Of a stretch of DNA of 64,000 bases, positions 34,431 through 46,793 are shown piece after piece. Every line of letters starts with the position of its first letter. The stretch's first letter is position 1. The notes under the pieces were generated by a model that worked only from the letters and a program-made list of their open reading frames with translations, was not told the DNA's origin and ran no database searches. Source of the stretch: Orychophragmus violaceus (taxonomy: Eukaryota > Streptophyta > Magnoliopsida > Brassicales > Brassicaceae); the NCBI GenBank assembly GCA_030180135.1, contig CM058231.1, positions 20,463,034-20,527,033 of the forward strand. Reading direction: 5' to 3'. The translations under genes and the position numbers were made by a program.

Positions 34431-35907
34431 TTTTTGCTTGCCCTCAAGAAAACAGAAAACAAAAAATCAGGGAAAGAGGTTTGAAACACACATAAATGCA
34501 GTTCGTCATAAGAACATCACATTCACATTCACCTTAGTAAGCCACATAAAAACAAACTTACAGAAATCAAGACCATAATATACTTTCTCCATACTTAGGA
34601 ACTGTCCCAAGTAAACTCCACAATCCATATGAGAAATTCAAATTCACCATATTGACCACTTTAAAAATTAAGTGCGGTCTCACCAAGGGAGTATCAATCA
34701 GATGACACATGGACTCTTACTCAGTTAGAACCTGATCATACACACTGTCATACTTCTGGCTCCTTTCCTCTCTCTTTTCTCGATTCAGCAGCAGATTTTT
34801 CCTCACTGGGTATCATTTTATTTTTTTATCAGTTGCTCTTCTGTTTTTATTTGGGGTATTTTTTTTTAACATGTTTCCATGAAGCACATAAGGTAACAGG
34901 GATGACTGCTACTCCCGTGATCATTTCGAAGCTACTGGCTTTTCCTCAGATTATTCGTTTTTATGAGCTTGAAGAGAAGAGAAAGGGAAATTGTACTCAC
35001 ACAGACAAGTCTTTCAGGACTGAAGGAGGAATCCGATCCAAAGTATACCAAGCCCCAAGGTGAGAAAAGTTTAGTCATGTTAGGTAAAAAGTCAGTAATG
35101 GATCCTCTGAATACCCAAAAATATATGGGTGTCCTTGGTAGGTTGATCGGTCTTTGGTTTTTCTAATAGTCATAGATCGCTTCAAATTCGTCCAATGGTC
35201 ACTTAGATTCCTGTGAATGCAATTGTTCCTCGAAAAATCATAGTTTCATCCCAAATTTTTGACTCAATAAAACGACAAAAACCGACTAACTGGCTCTTTG
35301 AAAAAAAACATGTCGTTAATAACCACCTTCCCCACACCTGAAAAAAAATTGCCTCAGTGTTATTGAAGCTTGGGATTAGCTACAAACGATACGGAACATT
35401 GAGAAATTGAGTTGAAATTTTGGTACATGTGATCTGGGCCAGTGTCGATCGACACACGACCTGGTGCCGAGTGACACTAGGATTAAGTCGACAATATGTT
35501 CATAATGGATGTCAATTAACACTAACATGGTGTTGGGCGACACTAGGTTTGCACAGTCAAACCCAGCACATCAAACGTGCAATATATGTGCCGAAGTTAG
35601 TGGATTTTCACCCAAAACAGTCACATGTTAGCTGCGTTAGATCACTGAAATGCAATGTCAGAAGCAACAACACATAGCATAGACTCATAAATCTCAAGTT
35701 CGAAATCGAAAGGACTAAGAGACTGACTCAAGAAAAAACATAAAAAATGACTCAAAGACAAAAAAAGAGAAACAAAAGAAGAACTAGAACTTCGGAGAGT
35801 TCTCGTCATTTACAGCAGTAGAGTCCAACATCATTGAGCTCCTCATTCTCAAGACTCTCAGGTGGTGGTGGTGTGGGTAAGCGACGATGACGAGGCGAGT
35901 GGGAAAC
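34431..35907 (-). other. Athila 3' non-coding region
   Basis: No coding homology seen. Copies of the GTGTCG/CGACAC palindrome lie at about 35441-35456 and 35506-35550. Confidence 0.6.
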
Positions 35908-37346
35908 CTATGGTGCGCGACGACAAGAGCAGCTTGTAACAAACTTCCAAATCTGACGAAGTGTATCAGTCACATAGTCCTGGAAGGCTGGTGGATGCAT
36001 GTCAGGAAAAGGGATGGGAGGCTTCAGGAAAGCTAGTGAATGACCTCCAGCAAGGTAAGGGGCAATGCCGTCTTGAGAAACAGATGAAGCAGCTCCAGAA
36101 GATGATCCTCTGAGAACATTAGAGGTCGGAGAAGGATGGAGAATGGACTCATCTGGCTGAAATCGCAGCATCAGTGGCTCATATGTGATAGTTGTGAGCT
36201 TCATGTTTGGGAGTTGAACAAGTGACCCCACCCCCGAGGAACCAACAAAACTCCACAGCAAATCTGGTTTAATCTAGGTGGCACTCTTCAAGTGTGATAA
36301 GTCCATCTTCGAACTCTTTGTAACGATATTGTAGGAGCTCCTGTCAATCCCGAAGTGATCGAAAATCGAAGACAAGAGATTCCCAACTGACTTAGTGTTA
36401 TTTCTTTTCCCAGTAGAAGGCTTCGTCTTAAGATAGACCAAGTGGTGCGCAAAGACTGCTCTCATACTGACGTCATGCTCCAAGTGTGCGTCCTCTTACT
36501 CGTGTTCATCAATGATATGGCCAATGGCAAATTACAGCAATAGGAGCTCAGAGACGCAAATCATACCATGCTCTATCTTACAAAGAATGGTGTTTCCCAA
36601 CAAGCGTGTAACATGTCGCAGGGTTGGGTGCTAACTGTTGTTTGTCTTGTCATCTTCGAGTTGTAAATCCCATTCCCAAAGTAGGACCAGAACATCTGGA
36701 AGTCTCGCCACTCTGAAGGAAGCGCTGCCCTCTTACGGTTTCCGTCAAACTCGTAGATATCACAAAGGTCAGGGATGGAGATCATGTATCTGACACCCTT
36801 GCACATGAATGTGAGGGTGCTCTCCAGTGCAATACGGACCATCTCATTGGTGTAGTAGACTCTGACAATGGCCAAGAACTGTCTAACCAAGTCCTCATGC
36901 ATTTTGTACTGCTTAGTACAGATGGTACCCAATCCAAACCTCATCAGTATGAGCAGTATATCCTTGCGGATCCTCATTGTCTTCATGGTCTGATAGTCAG
37001 CAAATCGGGTAGGCAAGATCATCACATCATGCCAGGCGTTCTAGAGTAATGAATCATAGTCATCCCAATCATCAGATATCTCCATGTATATGCATTCGTC
37101 CTTCTTGATTTCATCTTCAGGATCCATGTCCCGGACTCGATTAATCCGAATGTTGGCCTTCTCGCGCTTAGGCCAAGGGGCGCGAACCTGCGTGTTTGGG
37201 ATGGTTTTTGTGTCTGTGGAAGGAGCATGTGGTGGTGCAGATCTTGAAGCTTCTGCACTGGTCCTCTTTGGTCGCTTGCTCGTTTTCGGTGCCATCTGCA
37301 AGATCAAAGACAAGAAGCATTTCGAATAGTCAATGAAAAATCGCAA
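35908..37346 (-). pseudogene. Athila post-pol ORF (ATHILA ORF-1 type)
   Basis: Three minus-strand pieces in order: 37346-37041 (MAPKTSKRPKRTSAEASRSA, ending with EISDDWDDYDSLL), 37025-36573 (RFADYQTMKTMRIRKDILLI, then CDIYEFDGNRKRAALPSEW) and 36483-35908 (SVGNLLSSIFDHFGID). They match the plan of the Athila-specific protein encoded downstream of pol, once proposed to be envelope-like. Stops and shifts separate the pieces. Confidence 0.7.
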
Positions 37347-37349
37347 AAA

Positions 37350-38397
37350 CTAAAACGACCAAGTTGCAAAAAAATTGATCATGCATATTCATCCACAGAA
37401 TCATAATCAACTAAATTACATGCCAAACTTGTCTAAGATTCAATAGAATCACAAACCACACAAGTTTCATCATGAAATCGAAGATTTTCATAAACTTGCA
37501 AATCAACCACGAAAATCACATGGGAACACATAGTTCCTCTACCACAACCTAAATAGACATGATTCAAGCACTAGAATGAGCTATTAGAGGTGAAATCTGA
37601 GCATTTTACCTTAGGGCCTGAAAAGTGAGTTTTCGGGAACATACCTTTGCAGATCGGAGAAACAGAGAGTGGCAGTGGATAGAGGGCTAGAAATCGAGTG
37701 GGTTAGTATTTGGAATCACTCAAATCGGTCAAGGAACAAATATTTGGCGATTTGGAAGGTGATTTTCGCGAGAGAGATAGTGGGGAAGATGAAATTCAGT
37801 CTCGGGATTTAAAGGAAAATTAGCTAGAAATCAATGGTGTCGACTGACACCAGACCGACACCAGGGTGGTGTCGGGCGATACAAAGCACAAAATCCTGAA
37901 ATCGACCTGAAGTGTCAACTTTTGTCGGTTATCGTCTGTGCTCTAAAACTCGATGCTGGTGTCAACCGACACCAGTCGTGAGCTTGCCCTGGCCCTGCAA
38001 AACTCAACACAAACAAAGAAAAAAGAAAATCCAAAAAATAAGAATGAAAAATCTTAATATTTACGGACTTACCAGTAGGTTGCCTCCCACCAAGCGCTCG
38101 TTTTAAGTCACTAGCTTGGTTGAAGTACGACTAGGCAGTGGGTGCATCATCCAGAGGCGCAATTTCACCTTATGGAATCTCGGCTTTCTCCTAATAGCGT
38201 TTCATCCTTTCTCCATTGATACTGTTCAATAGAACAACAACATTGTATGGTCTGACCTCCTTGATGGTAAAGGGACCTGACCAACGAGAACACAATTTTC
38301 CAGGAAACAATTGCAAACTAGAGTTATACAGAAGTACTTGGTCATTGGATTCGAAGTGGTGAGAGATGATCTTCTTATCTTGATAAGATTTTGTTCT
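37350..38397 (-). other. Athila spacer between integrase and post-pol ORF
   Basis: Mostly non-coding. Palindromes GGTGTCGACTGACACC (about 37835) and GGTGTCAACCGACACC (about 37958) are present. The part near 38100-38397 is the decayed integrase C terminus. Confidence 0.55.
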
Positions 38398-39080
38398 CTA
38401 CTTGTACAGCTTTGAGTTCTCATATGTGTGGTATCTGATCTCATCTAACTCGTTCAGTTGTATCAATCGCCTTTCTGCAACATGCTTGAGGTCAAAATTC
38501 ATTTGCTTGACAGTCCATGATGCCTTGTACTCGATCTCAACTGGAAAGTGACAAGCTTTTCCATAGAGGAGATGAAACGGTGTAGTATCAAGTGGCGTCT
38601 TAAACCCAGTCCTGTAAGCCCACATCACATCACCCAGCTTCGCAGACCAAACCTTCCTAGTCTTTCCCACTATCATCTCCGTTATCTCCTTAATATTTTT
38701 GTTGGAAATCTCAACATGTCCGCTCGTGTGAGGGTAATATGGAGTAGCCACACGATGATTAACACCATGCTTCTTCAAAAACTTCTCGAAAACCTTGTTG
38801 AGGAATTGAGAACCACTATCACATATCACAATCCGAATCACTCCAAATCTGGAGAATATGATAGTCTTAAGAATATGATAGGCTTAAGAATTACCAAGGA
38901 GTCATTGGTTGGATTAGCAATCGCTTCAACCCATTTGGACACATAGTCCACAACAACTAAGATGTACTTATTCTTGTATGATGAAGGAAAGAGACCCATG
39001 AAATTGGTGTCCCAACAGTCGAAAACCTCAACCTCCAAGATGAAGTTTGTGGCATCTCGTGTCGTTTGCTGATCTTCCAT
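38398..39080 (-). pseudogene. Athila integrase, broken
   Basis: Two overlapping frames: 39080-38838 (YILVVVDYVSKWVEAIANPT) and 38841-38398 (VICDSGSQFLNKVFEKFLKK, then PHTSGHVEISN and DVMWAYRTGFKTPLDTTPF). The second catalytic Asp (CDSG) and Glu (HVEISN) are seen. The first catalytic position, normally Asp before FMG, is Asn (TNFMGLFP). A frameshift joins the two parts, so the enzyme is dead. Confidence 0.85.
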
Positions 39081-39464
39081 ATCCTCTTACAGACATCACA
39101 CTGCAAAACAAACAACTAAGCATCTTTGAACATTGTAGGCCACCTGCTTGAAGAACTTTGGACACCGTCTTGAAAGTTGCAAAGTGTCCAGGATACTCAG
39201 ACCCATGACAGTGTTACAACACGTTATGAACTTCAGATTCTACGATGCATCATCTGTAGATACCATCTGAATAGTGCTCGTACAAATAGGGCTCGTCCCA
39301 GTAGAACCGTCTGATTTACCGAAGGAAGTTCTTCGTCGCATAGCCCTTAAATTCCTCAACAGCAAGGTAGTTGGCAGTATCAGTATATCAGGGTCTATCT
39401 TTAGTGGAAGGGGTGGTAATAGCAGCCCCGAAAGCAACATACCGATCATTTGAAGTCATTGCAT

Positions 39465-41211
39465 TCATACGCAGTTGGCGTCGACCAACACCAAATCTTG
39501 TCGAGCTCCCCCTGTCGACCAACAACACATCTGTAGCTCGTGAAAATGCAGGTTTTCGACATCCTCCATTTGCAAACATGTGTCAATCAGATATATGTTC
39601 TCCTCAAGCAGAAAATCATCTATAGAGACGTCCCCATCAACTCTGATCCGTGAAAGATGATCAGCTACACCATTTGCTAGTCCCTTCTTGTCCCTTACTT
39701 CGATGTCAAACTCCTGAAGAAGTAGAATCCGTCGCAGTAGTCTCGGTTTAGCATCCATTTTCTGCATCAAGTACTTGAGTGCAAAATGATCCGTATGTAC
39801 AATCACCTTGTACCTAACGAGATATGAGCGAAACTTCTCAAAAGCAAAGAGCACAGCTAGCAACTCCTTTTCATTTGTTGCCTAATTCCTTTGCACATTA
39901 TCAAGTGTTCTACTTACATAGTAGGTAGCATGACGTTTCTTCTTCTTTCTTGGACCTAATACAACTCATACTGCGAAGTCACTGACATCACACATTACCT
40001 CCAATGGAAAATCCCAATCTGGGGTTTGCACAATTTGAGTAGAAGCCTAATCTTGCTTGGTTTCCTGAAATGCAGAAAGACACTCATCTGTAAACTTCAA
40101 ACTTTACATCTTTGCATAGAAGCGCAATAAGTGGTGGAGTTATCTGGCTGAAATATCTGATAAACCTCATGTAGAACCCATCATATCCCAGAAAACTTCT
40201 CACTGCCTTGACTGAATATGGTGCCTACAAACATGTCATAACCTCAATCTTATCACGATCAACCTCAATCCCAACTTCTAAAACTCTGTGCCCAAGTACT
40301 ACGCCGTTTCTAACCATGAAATGACACTTCTTCCAGTTCAGAACCAAGTGCTTTTTTCACATCTAACAAGCACCTTACACAGATTTTCCAGACAATGGTG
40401 GTAGGATGGTCCGTAGATAGAGAAATCGTCTGTGGATACTTCCATAAAATTCTCAATCATGTTCGTGAAGATCGACATCATACAACTCTGGAAGATCGCA
40501 TGAGCATTAAACAATCCAAATGGAATTTTGCGATATACAAAAGCGCCATAGGGACAAGTAAAGGTGGTCTTCTCTTGAATGCTTGGATGGATGATAATCT
40601 TAAAGAAACCAGAATACCCATCGAGTAAGCAGTATAGTATGGGTGGGTTGCTAACCTCTTCAACATCTGATCAATGAAGGGCAGAGGGAAATGATCTTTT
40701 CTGGTAGCAGCATTCAACTTTAAATAGTCGATGCACATCTTGTGTCTAGTGATCGTACATGTAGGAATCAACATGTCCCTTTCGTTCTTCGCCATTGTGA
40801 CCCGTCCTTCTTAGGAACCACGTGAACTGGACTAACCCAATAACTGTCTGAAATCGGATAAATGATTATATCCTGCAAGAGCTTCATGATCTCCTTCTTA
40901 ACAAACTACTCCAGTTTCGGATTCAAACAACTTTAATTCTCAATCGACGACATGCTCCCATCCTCAAGGTGGATCCTATGCATGAACAAGTCTGGAGAAA
41001 TACCTAAAATGTCATCAAGATAATAGCCAAGAGGTTTTCGATGCTTGCGTAGCTTTCTTAGCAATAAAATGAGTTTTTTGTTATTCAAATAAGCATTGAT
41101 AATAACAGGATAAGTAGAATTATGACCGAGATATGCATATTTGAGGCCTGCAGGAAGCTGTTTCAGCTCAATTTTGGGATCCTTTTCCTTGCTCCAATTG
41201 CTTAGTAACAC
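39465..41211 (-). pseudogene. Athila reverse transcriptase and RNase H, broken
   Basis: Pieces: 41211-40933 (KQLPAGLKYAYLGHNSTYPV, ISPDLFMHRIHLEDGSMSSI), 40795-40478 (TITRHKMCIDYLKLNAATRK, DHFPLPFIDQML) and 39863-39465 (LLAVLFAFEKFRSYLVRYKV, HTDHFALKYLMQKMDAKPRL). These match the RT and RNase H of the open frame at 54102. The RT active site box lies in the gap between the two RT pieces (about 40480-40390) in a broken frame. Confidence 0.85.
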
Positions 41212-41299
41212 AGCTTTCTATGAAGTACAAACCAGATCCTCATGAGCTACCAACTGCATCACATTCTTACTAGCATCCATCATCTTGACATACCCAGCA

Positions 41300-41870
41300 G
41301 TCATGTCATCATGATACTCCATCTACTGTGCATAATTCATTAACGCCCTCTCTAAAGGGTTTGCAGAATGCATCTCATGAAAGATCTCAGCAGCTAAAAG
41401 GTCTAGTGTGTCCACATAGTAGATCTTCCCATCGATCGTGGGTCCCTTCATCAGCTTGTCCATGTCAAAATTCATCACAAGATCACCCACATTCAGACCG
41501 ATTTTGCCTTGTTATACATCAATAATAGAACCGGTTGTAGCCAAGAATGGTCTGCCTAGGATAAGAGGATCCTTATGCTCATCATTATGCTACAGAACCA
41601 CAATGTCTGTGGGAATCATACAGTCACCAATTTTCATTGGCACATCTTCCCAAATACCCACGGGAATCCCGATGGAACGATCAACTCGAATCAGAGAGAT
41701 CCTAATATGTGCAAAATCAGGAATCCCCATCCTCAAACCAACTGAATAAGGCATCAGATTGATGCTCGATCCCATATCGCACAAAGATCCTACAAAACTA
41801 TCCTTAAATATAGAGTACTTCAAGACAAAGCTTCATAGGTCCTTCAATTTCTCTGGAATTAGGTTCTAGA
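41300..41870 (-). pseudogene. Athila protease, broken
   Basis: 41823-41590 reads SLCDMGSSINLMPYSVGLRM and continues to GIPVGIWEDVPMKIGDCMIP. The DxGSS aspartic protease site is kept. Downstream codons to about 41400 are in a shifted frame. Confidence 0.8.
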
Positions 41871-41999
41871 TGACAGCACTGCATACCTCAGTAATATTTG
41901 TCGGGAGCATTGGTTTCAAACACCCCTTGACAACCGGAGTAGTCTTGATAGCATCCATCAAAGTCAACATAGCCTTGTACTTAGCCACATAAAACTCGT

Positions 42000-42570
42000 A
42001 TTTTGACTTTCTGGGGTTTCTCGAGAAAGGTATCTTGGGCTTCTAAGCCTTCCCATCAGCAGTTGTCTGAGTTTATAGAGAAATATGCAAAATCTTCAAA
42101 ATATTCTTCTTCTAGTTCTTCTAACTCCACGAGTTCTTCTGCCCTTAACCTCTTTTCGGAACATGATGCAGCTATGTTCCACTTCTCAGCATAATGGCAT
42201 TGTACTGATGTTTGAGATTAACATCAGTCTTTCTAGAAAGGAATCCATCTTGCCTTTTTCACAGCTCCAACTGTTTGGGCAACTTGAGTATCCAAATTCT
42301 TCACATGGGTGTTCAATGCCTCAAATTTCCCATTCAAATATGCATACAAGGCATGTATCTTTTTTTTGAAGTCCACAGTAGTCCTCTGATGTCCTTCAAG
42401 AACTTGTTCCATCATAGCTTCCAGTCTGCTCTCATGAATTGGTGCATGAGGTGCTTGGTAAGATGAGTTCCATAAGTCCTTGTGAATGATTTGTTCTACT
42501 GAAAAGGCTTCTGAAATGCAGGCTTTGGAATGTAACTAAAAGAGCTTTGATAGCTACTGAAAACTAACGA
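42000..42570 (-). pseudogene. Athila gag C-terminal remnant
   Basis: 42415-42233 reads MMEQVLEGHQRTTVDFKKKI and NGKFEALNTHVKNLDTQVAQ, matching the gag C terminus at 52560 and 58447. Upstream to about 42570 are pieces IPKPAFQKPFQ and RTYGTHLTK. Homology ends near 42570; nothing of the gag N terminus or 5' LTR remains. Confidence 0.8.
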
Positions 42571-43712
42571 CCCCTCAACATATAACAAAAACAGTGATGC
42601 CAAATAATAAGAGCTAGAACCAGACCTTAAGTAAACAATGATGCCAATAACAAGAGCTAGAACCAGACCCACTAAATCAATACATAACAATATTATGTTA
42701 TAATAAAAGCTATCTTGGAAACAGAGATAAAAGCTAGAGTTGAAACAAATCACTTACAGAAAATAATCCGAGTAGATTGGAATCCTAAGATACACTCTGC
42801 AACATAGAGGACAGTCTCAGCAACGTCTCCTACTAGAGAGGAACATGAAAGTATAGTGCAAATTCGAGATAAATATGAAATCAAATGAAATGTTCAGAAG
42901 TTTTGTAATCAAAAGAGAAGGACAGACTTAAAACACTTGAAAGTCTCCAAATTTTGCAGGCAATAAACAACATTGACAAGCAAAACCCACATTAGAAACC
43001 AATACTAGAAGTTTTAGCAGTAACACAAGCTAGGAGTGTATCATTTAAGTTAAAGCAGATACAAATCACTTACAACAAAGAACATGAGGAGACTGAAGTC
43101 CTAAGATACGCAGAGACAAATCACTTTTATAGATCAACTCATGGTAAACGAGAGAACGACATGTATCATAGCAACAACAATCAATACTAATGTTTTATCA
43201 CAGATTTTAAAGTCTTAAACAAATCCCAGATTTTAGCAGTAACACAAGCAAAAAAAAGAAGAAGCAAAACCCATGACAAGTAAAACCCACAAACACAGTG
43301 AAACTGGAGTTGAAGAAGAAAATCACTAAGCCACATATCTGACTCATGTGGAACTGCTATGATTCCAAAACTCAGATTGTTATGATAAATGGTTATCAGA
43401 GAAGTTAGGGATTGCATTTTCAGACCTTGATTTCGTGAGTTCCCTTTGATGTTCAGAATATATATGAGAGACACAAATCAAGTCTCCATCCTCGTCCCCG
43501 TCCTTGTCTCCATTCAAAAGCCGTGGAGCTCAGCTAGGGTTTATATGTCAATTGGATTTTTGTAATTATCATATTTATATAGGGTTATTTTAAACTTTAC
43601 AGTTTTTGGATGAGTTTACTGCATCTGGACTCTCCATTTAAACTCATCCAGAATTTTTAATGTTTGTGGATGAGTTTATGAGATGCATATGGTTACAGTA
43701 ATTGGTCCACCT
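42571..43712. other. Unassigned DNA with two similar exon-like blocks
   Basis: A 30 bp direct repeat (GATGCCAAATAATAAGAGC, 42594 and about 42640) and two similar minus-strand blocks (about 42760-42850 and 43060-43115) that each end in the donor-like TTGTAAGTGATTTGT. They resemble duplicated exons of a plant gene but I do not recognise the product. A leader-like stretch lies near 43450-43560. Confidence 0.3.
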
Positions 43713-44099
43713 TCTTAATAGGAGGTGTTTACACTATGGGGCACCTTCTAGTATGTTTATTACAAAATCAGTCACTTGTTGTACTGTACACAATTTGGAC
43801 CCTCGTATTGCCTAATTTGCCCTTTAAGTTTGTATTTTTCTGTTAGGATTGTGTAACTAAAAGATAAGTGTATTGGGAACGTTTTTAATCTGAGCTGTTG
43901 GATTGAAAAACAAACAAATTGTGTGGTTCATAACAAAGTGTATTTTATAATTTTATAATTTGTTTTTTCTCATTTTTCTCTCCCCCCCTCATCTTTCTCT
44001 CCATTTCTAGATTTTATGAGATATGCAAATTAATTAATTTTTGTACTATAAGATATAAATTATTTTTCTCTATATTATGATATATTTTAGTACAATTTT

Positions 44100-45190
44100 A
44101 AAAATCTTGTGGATGTTGAAAAGCTAAGGCTTGAATGATAAACTAAACGTATGTCCACATACAAATGTGTATATACACGGATCGATATGGACAAGTAAAA
44201 AATATATTTATATATATAGATTGAATGTAAATTATGTGAATATGGACTGTGCATACATGACATATTGCCTACAAAAAGCATCAACCATTCTATCGTCCAT
44301 GATAAACATTCCATCGTGGGTTGACATGAGCATGAAACTCCATAAATTTCACATGAAAATGTCCACAGTGTCTTGAACACTCGTTTTGGTAAAGTCCAGG
44401 AAGACATTTCCAAGTGAATGAGTTGGTCCTGTGAGATTAGGTCAGAGAAGAGTTGCAGAATTTACTGATGATACGTTCAGCCACTAATGTGAAGAGATGT
44501 TCATGCAGTCAAAGATCTGAGGTGAAGATAAGTTGACACATTAGAAGACATATAGACATTATAATGTACACAATCTTTAGAGGATCCATACAGATGCGTA
44601 CACAATATCTTAACCCAATTTCTCATCATTGGGTTAACTGCGAGGGATATTGTAGATGGTATTGGCGTGGATAAATTAATGGTTTGTGGATGCTTCAAGC
44701 GTGGATATGAGTTAATGGAGGTTTGTATTAGTGTATATCCCCGGAAATGGTTTAGTGTACACATCAAATTATGATGTTACTCAGTTGGTTGTCCACGAAA
44801 ATTCGTATTTTCTTTAAAAACTGGCAATTTAAGTGATGAAAACAAGAAGCATCCAAATAGAATAAAAACAAACTTTATGTCCACCAAACAGTGTCCACGC
44901 TTTTAGAAACATACGATATCGTTAGAAAATTACTCAAATGTGTCCACGAAAAATCGTATTTGTTATAACATTGACATACTTTAAGTTTGTAGATATCGTT
45001 TGGTGGACATTGACATAATCTAGGTTTATGAATTTGTTATAACATTGACATTGACATAGACTTATCCACGACATTGTTTTGTGGGGGATGCAAGATACAA
45101 AAAGATGATTTAATGTACACAAAAACAATATCCACAAGCTCTATTATACAACAATGTATCAATAATAGCATATCCACGCATTATAGTACA
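44100..45190. repeat. Dispersed GTCCAC/GTGGAC motifs in the Pack-MULE
   Basis: About 14 copies of TCCAC or GTGGA lie in 1.1 kb. They include two near-identical 22 bp blocks (GTCCACGAAAATTCGTATTT at about 44790 and a close match at about 44941). No gene seen here. A 23 bp direct repeat (CATAGTAGTCAATCGATA) follows at about 45270 and 45297. Confidence 0.5.
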
Positions 45191-45491
45191 CAATAAAAGA
45201 ATATTTAAAATGAAAAGAAACCCTAACAACTCGTATAAGGCCATTTTGGAACACAAATCACCATGGCATAGTAGTCAATCGATATCACCATAGCATAGTA
45301 GTCAATCGATACTTTTCCATCTTGTGTACAATAAAATTGAGCTTATTGTCCCTGCTCATTCTAAGAAAAGCAATAAGAAATTAGTGAGAAATATAAAAGT
45401 TAATGCTCAAGAGCCACCACCATTCTGTAACTATACATGCAATCTTGACAATAATGGTTGGCTTAACACATGCTCAACCACTTCCTGAGCA

Positions 45492-45629
45492 CTATTTCCT
45501 CTCATGGCTAGCTACTTGAATAGGCGTCCTGCTCTTCACAAAATATCTTGATATCCCTTTCCAGTCTCCTTTCCTTACTTTCTGCAGCCCTTTCTGCAGC
45601 CCAAACCTTTTGTGCTCATCCTCTGTCCA
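45492..45629 (-). pseudogene. Captured MYB-domain fragment (SHAQKYF type)
   Basis: Minus strand reads WTEDEHKRFGLQKGLQK, then KGDWKGISRYFVKSRTP and IQVASHERK before a TAG. This is the single MYB repeat of the plant SHAQKYF class, in which SHAQKYF here has become SHERK-stop. A short internal duplication (GCTGCAGAAAG twice) adds LQK. Only about 46 codons are present with no start, so it is a gene fragment carried by the MULE. Confidence 0.7.
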
Positions 45630-45869
45630 TGCTATTCATGTTTAATCCATACAATAATCAGCCAGCCATAGAGATAGAGAACAAAAGCAAAACTAGCATG
45701 TAAACACACAAATGGCTATGGTGTTGTTCTTTTGTGCGTTGAGAAACTGCATCTGTTTGCAAAAACAAGGTGTTGTTCTTCTAGTGGTACTTGAGAAATG
45801 CATCCAAATGCAAAAATCAGATATTGCATCCAAAATAATTGGAAATTTTGGATGCATTTGAAAGTAGAG

Positions 45870-46355
45870 TTGGGACGCACCGTGAAATAACGTTTTCCCG
45901 TCAAAACCGCAAAATCATGTTTTTCGCAAAAACCGCAAATTACGATTTTCCGCAAATCTGGTTTTTCTGCCAAAACTGCAAAATTGTGATTTTCCGCCAA
46001 AACCGCAAAATCATGATTTCTGCTAAAATAGTGGTTTCCCGCCAAACCGCAAAATACTGCTTTTTTGCAAAATTAGGTTTTCTCATCAAACAGCAAAATA
46101 AAAGTTTTCCGCCAAAACCACAAAATCGTGAATTCTGCCAAAACCGCAATAACGTGATTTTTGCCAAAACTGAAAATACGATTTTCCAAAAATAGTATTT
46201 TCCCACCAAAACCGCAAAATAATGTTTCCCACAAAACCCCCAAAAATAGCGGTTTTCCATCAAAACCGCAAAATTATGTTTCCCGCCAAAACCGCAAAAT
46301 TGTGTTTTCCGCCAAAACCGTAAAAATAATGTTTTCCGCCAAAATCACAAAATTC
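45870..46355. repeat. Minisatellite of about 27-32 bp units (CCGCCAAAACCGCAAAAT)
   Basis: About 16 degenerate units of CGCCAAAACCGCAAAATNNTG with TTTTC joints. Long open frames on both strands here are artefacts of the repeat. GCATCC/GGATGC motifs flank it at 45740-45850 and 46370-46445. Confidence 0.85.
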
Positions 46356-46540
46356 AAACCTTAAAAATAATGCATCCAACTAATATATACAAACACACAA
46401 AGAAACATAATTGCATCCGGATGCAGTTTCCAGATGCAGTTTCTAGATAAGGAAAAGAACAGGGCCTATAAGGAAAATATCCTCAAAATCTAGTGAAGTA
46501 CTTATTCTTTAACCAGAAAATGTGTACGCAAACTACTTAC

Positions 46541-46645
46541 ATGTTTAACTCTTGATACTCCGTTATCGACTATGACAAGTGGACGACACACCCACCCACC
46601 ATCAGACACAATGTAAACGCAATGCTGATAAATATTTTTCTTCTG
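46541..46645 (-). pseudogene. Captured RNA polymerase III second-subunit (RPC2-like) exon fragment
   Basis: Minus strand reads HCVYIVSDGGWVCRPLVIV followed by DNGVSRVKH, then a donor-like GTAAGT. The string around SD-G-VCRPLVI fits the second-largest RNA polymerase subunits, closest in my memory to the Pol III form. About 33 codons only, with likely damage (W for R after GG). The splice donor at its end suggests that genomic DNA, not cDNA, was captured. Confidence 0.6.
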
Positions 46646-46793
46646 AGTCAGTCCCAATTAACATTTGTGTATTCAAGAGAAAAACTTGGCAGTGATTAGG
46701 AACTAATTGTTTCCTTCAGCCTTTATTAACAACAATTGAGAAGTAGTAAATTTTGAAATGAGATCATCAGTAAAGAGAGCTCCAACTCTATAG

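Larger units (their letters stand above)
33271..42570 (-). mobile_element. Athila (Ty3/Gypsy) retrotransposon, 5'-truncated and decayed
   Basis: Minus-strand order from about 42570 downward: gag C-terminal part, protease, RT-RNase H, integrase, spacer, Athila ORF after pol, polypurine tract and 3' LTR. The 5' LTR, primer site and gag N terminus are missing. Every domain is broken by stops or frameshifts. Motif GTGTCGAYCGACAC occurs in LTR, spacers and pol flank. Confidence 0.9.

Noticed and set aside
45716..46364. ORFs of 107-118 residues on both strands
   Set aside because: They are readings of a minisatellite with a unit rich in CCGCCAAAACCGCAAAAT and contain peptide repeats without any domain.
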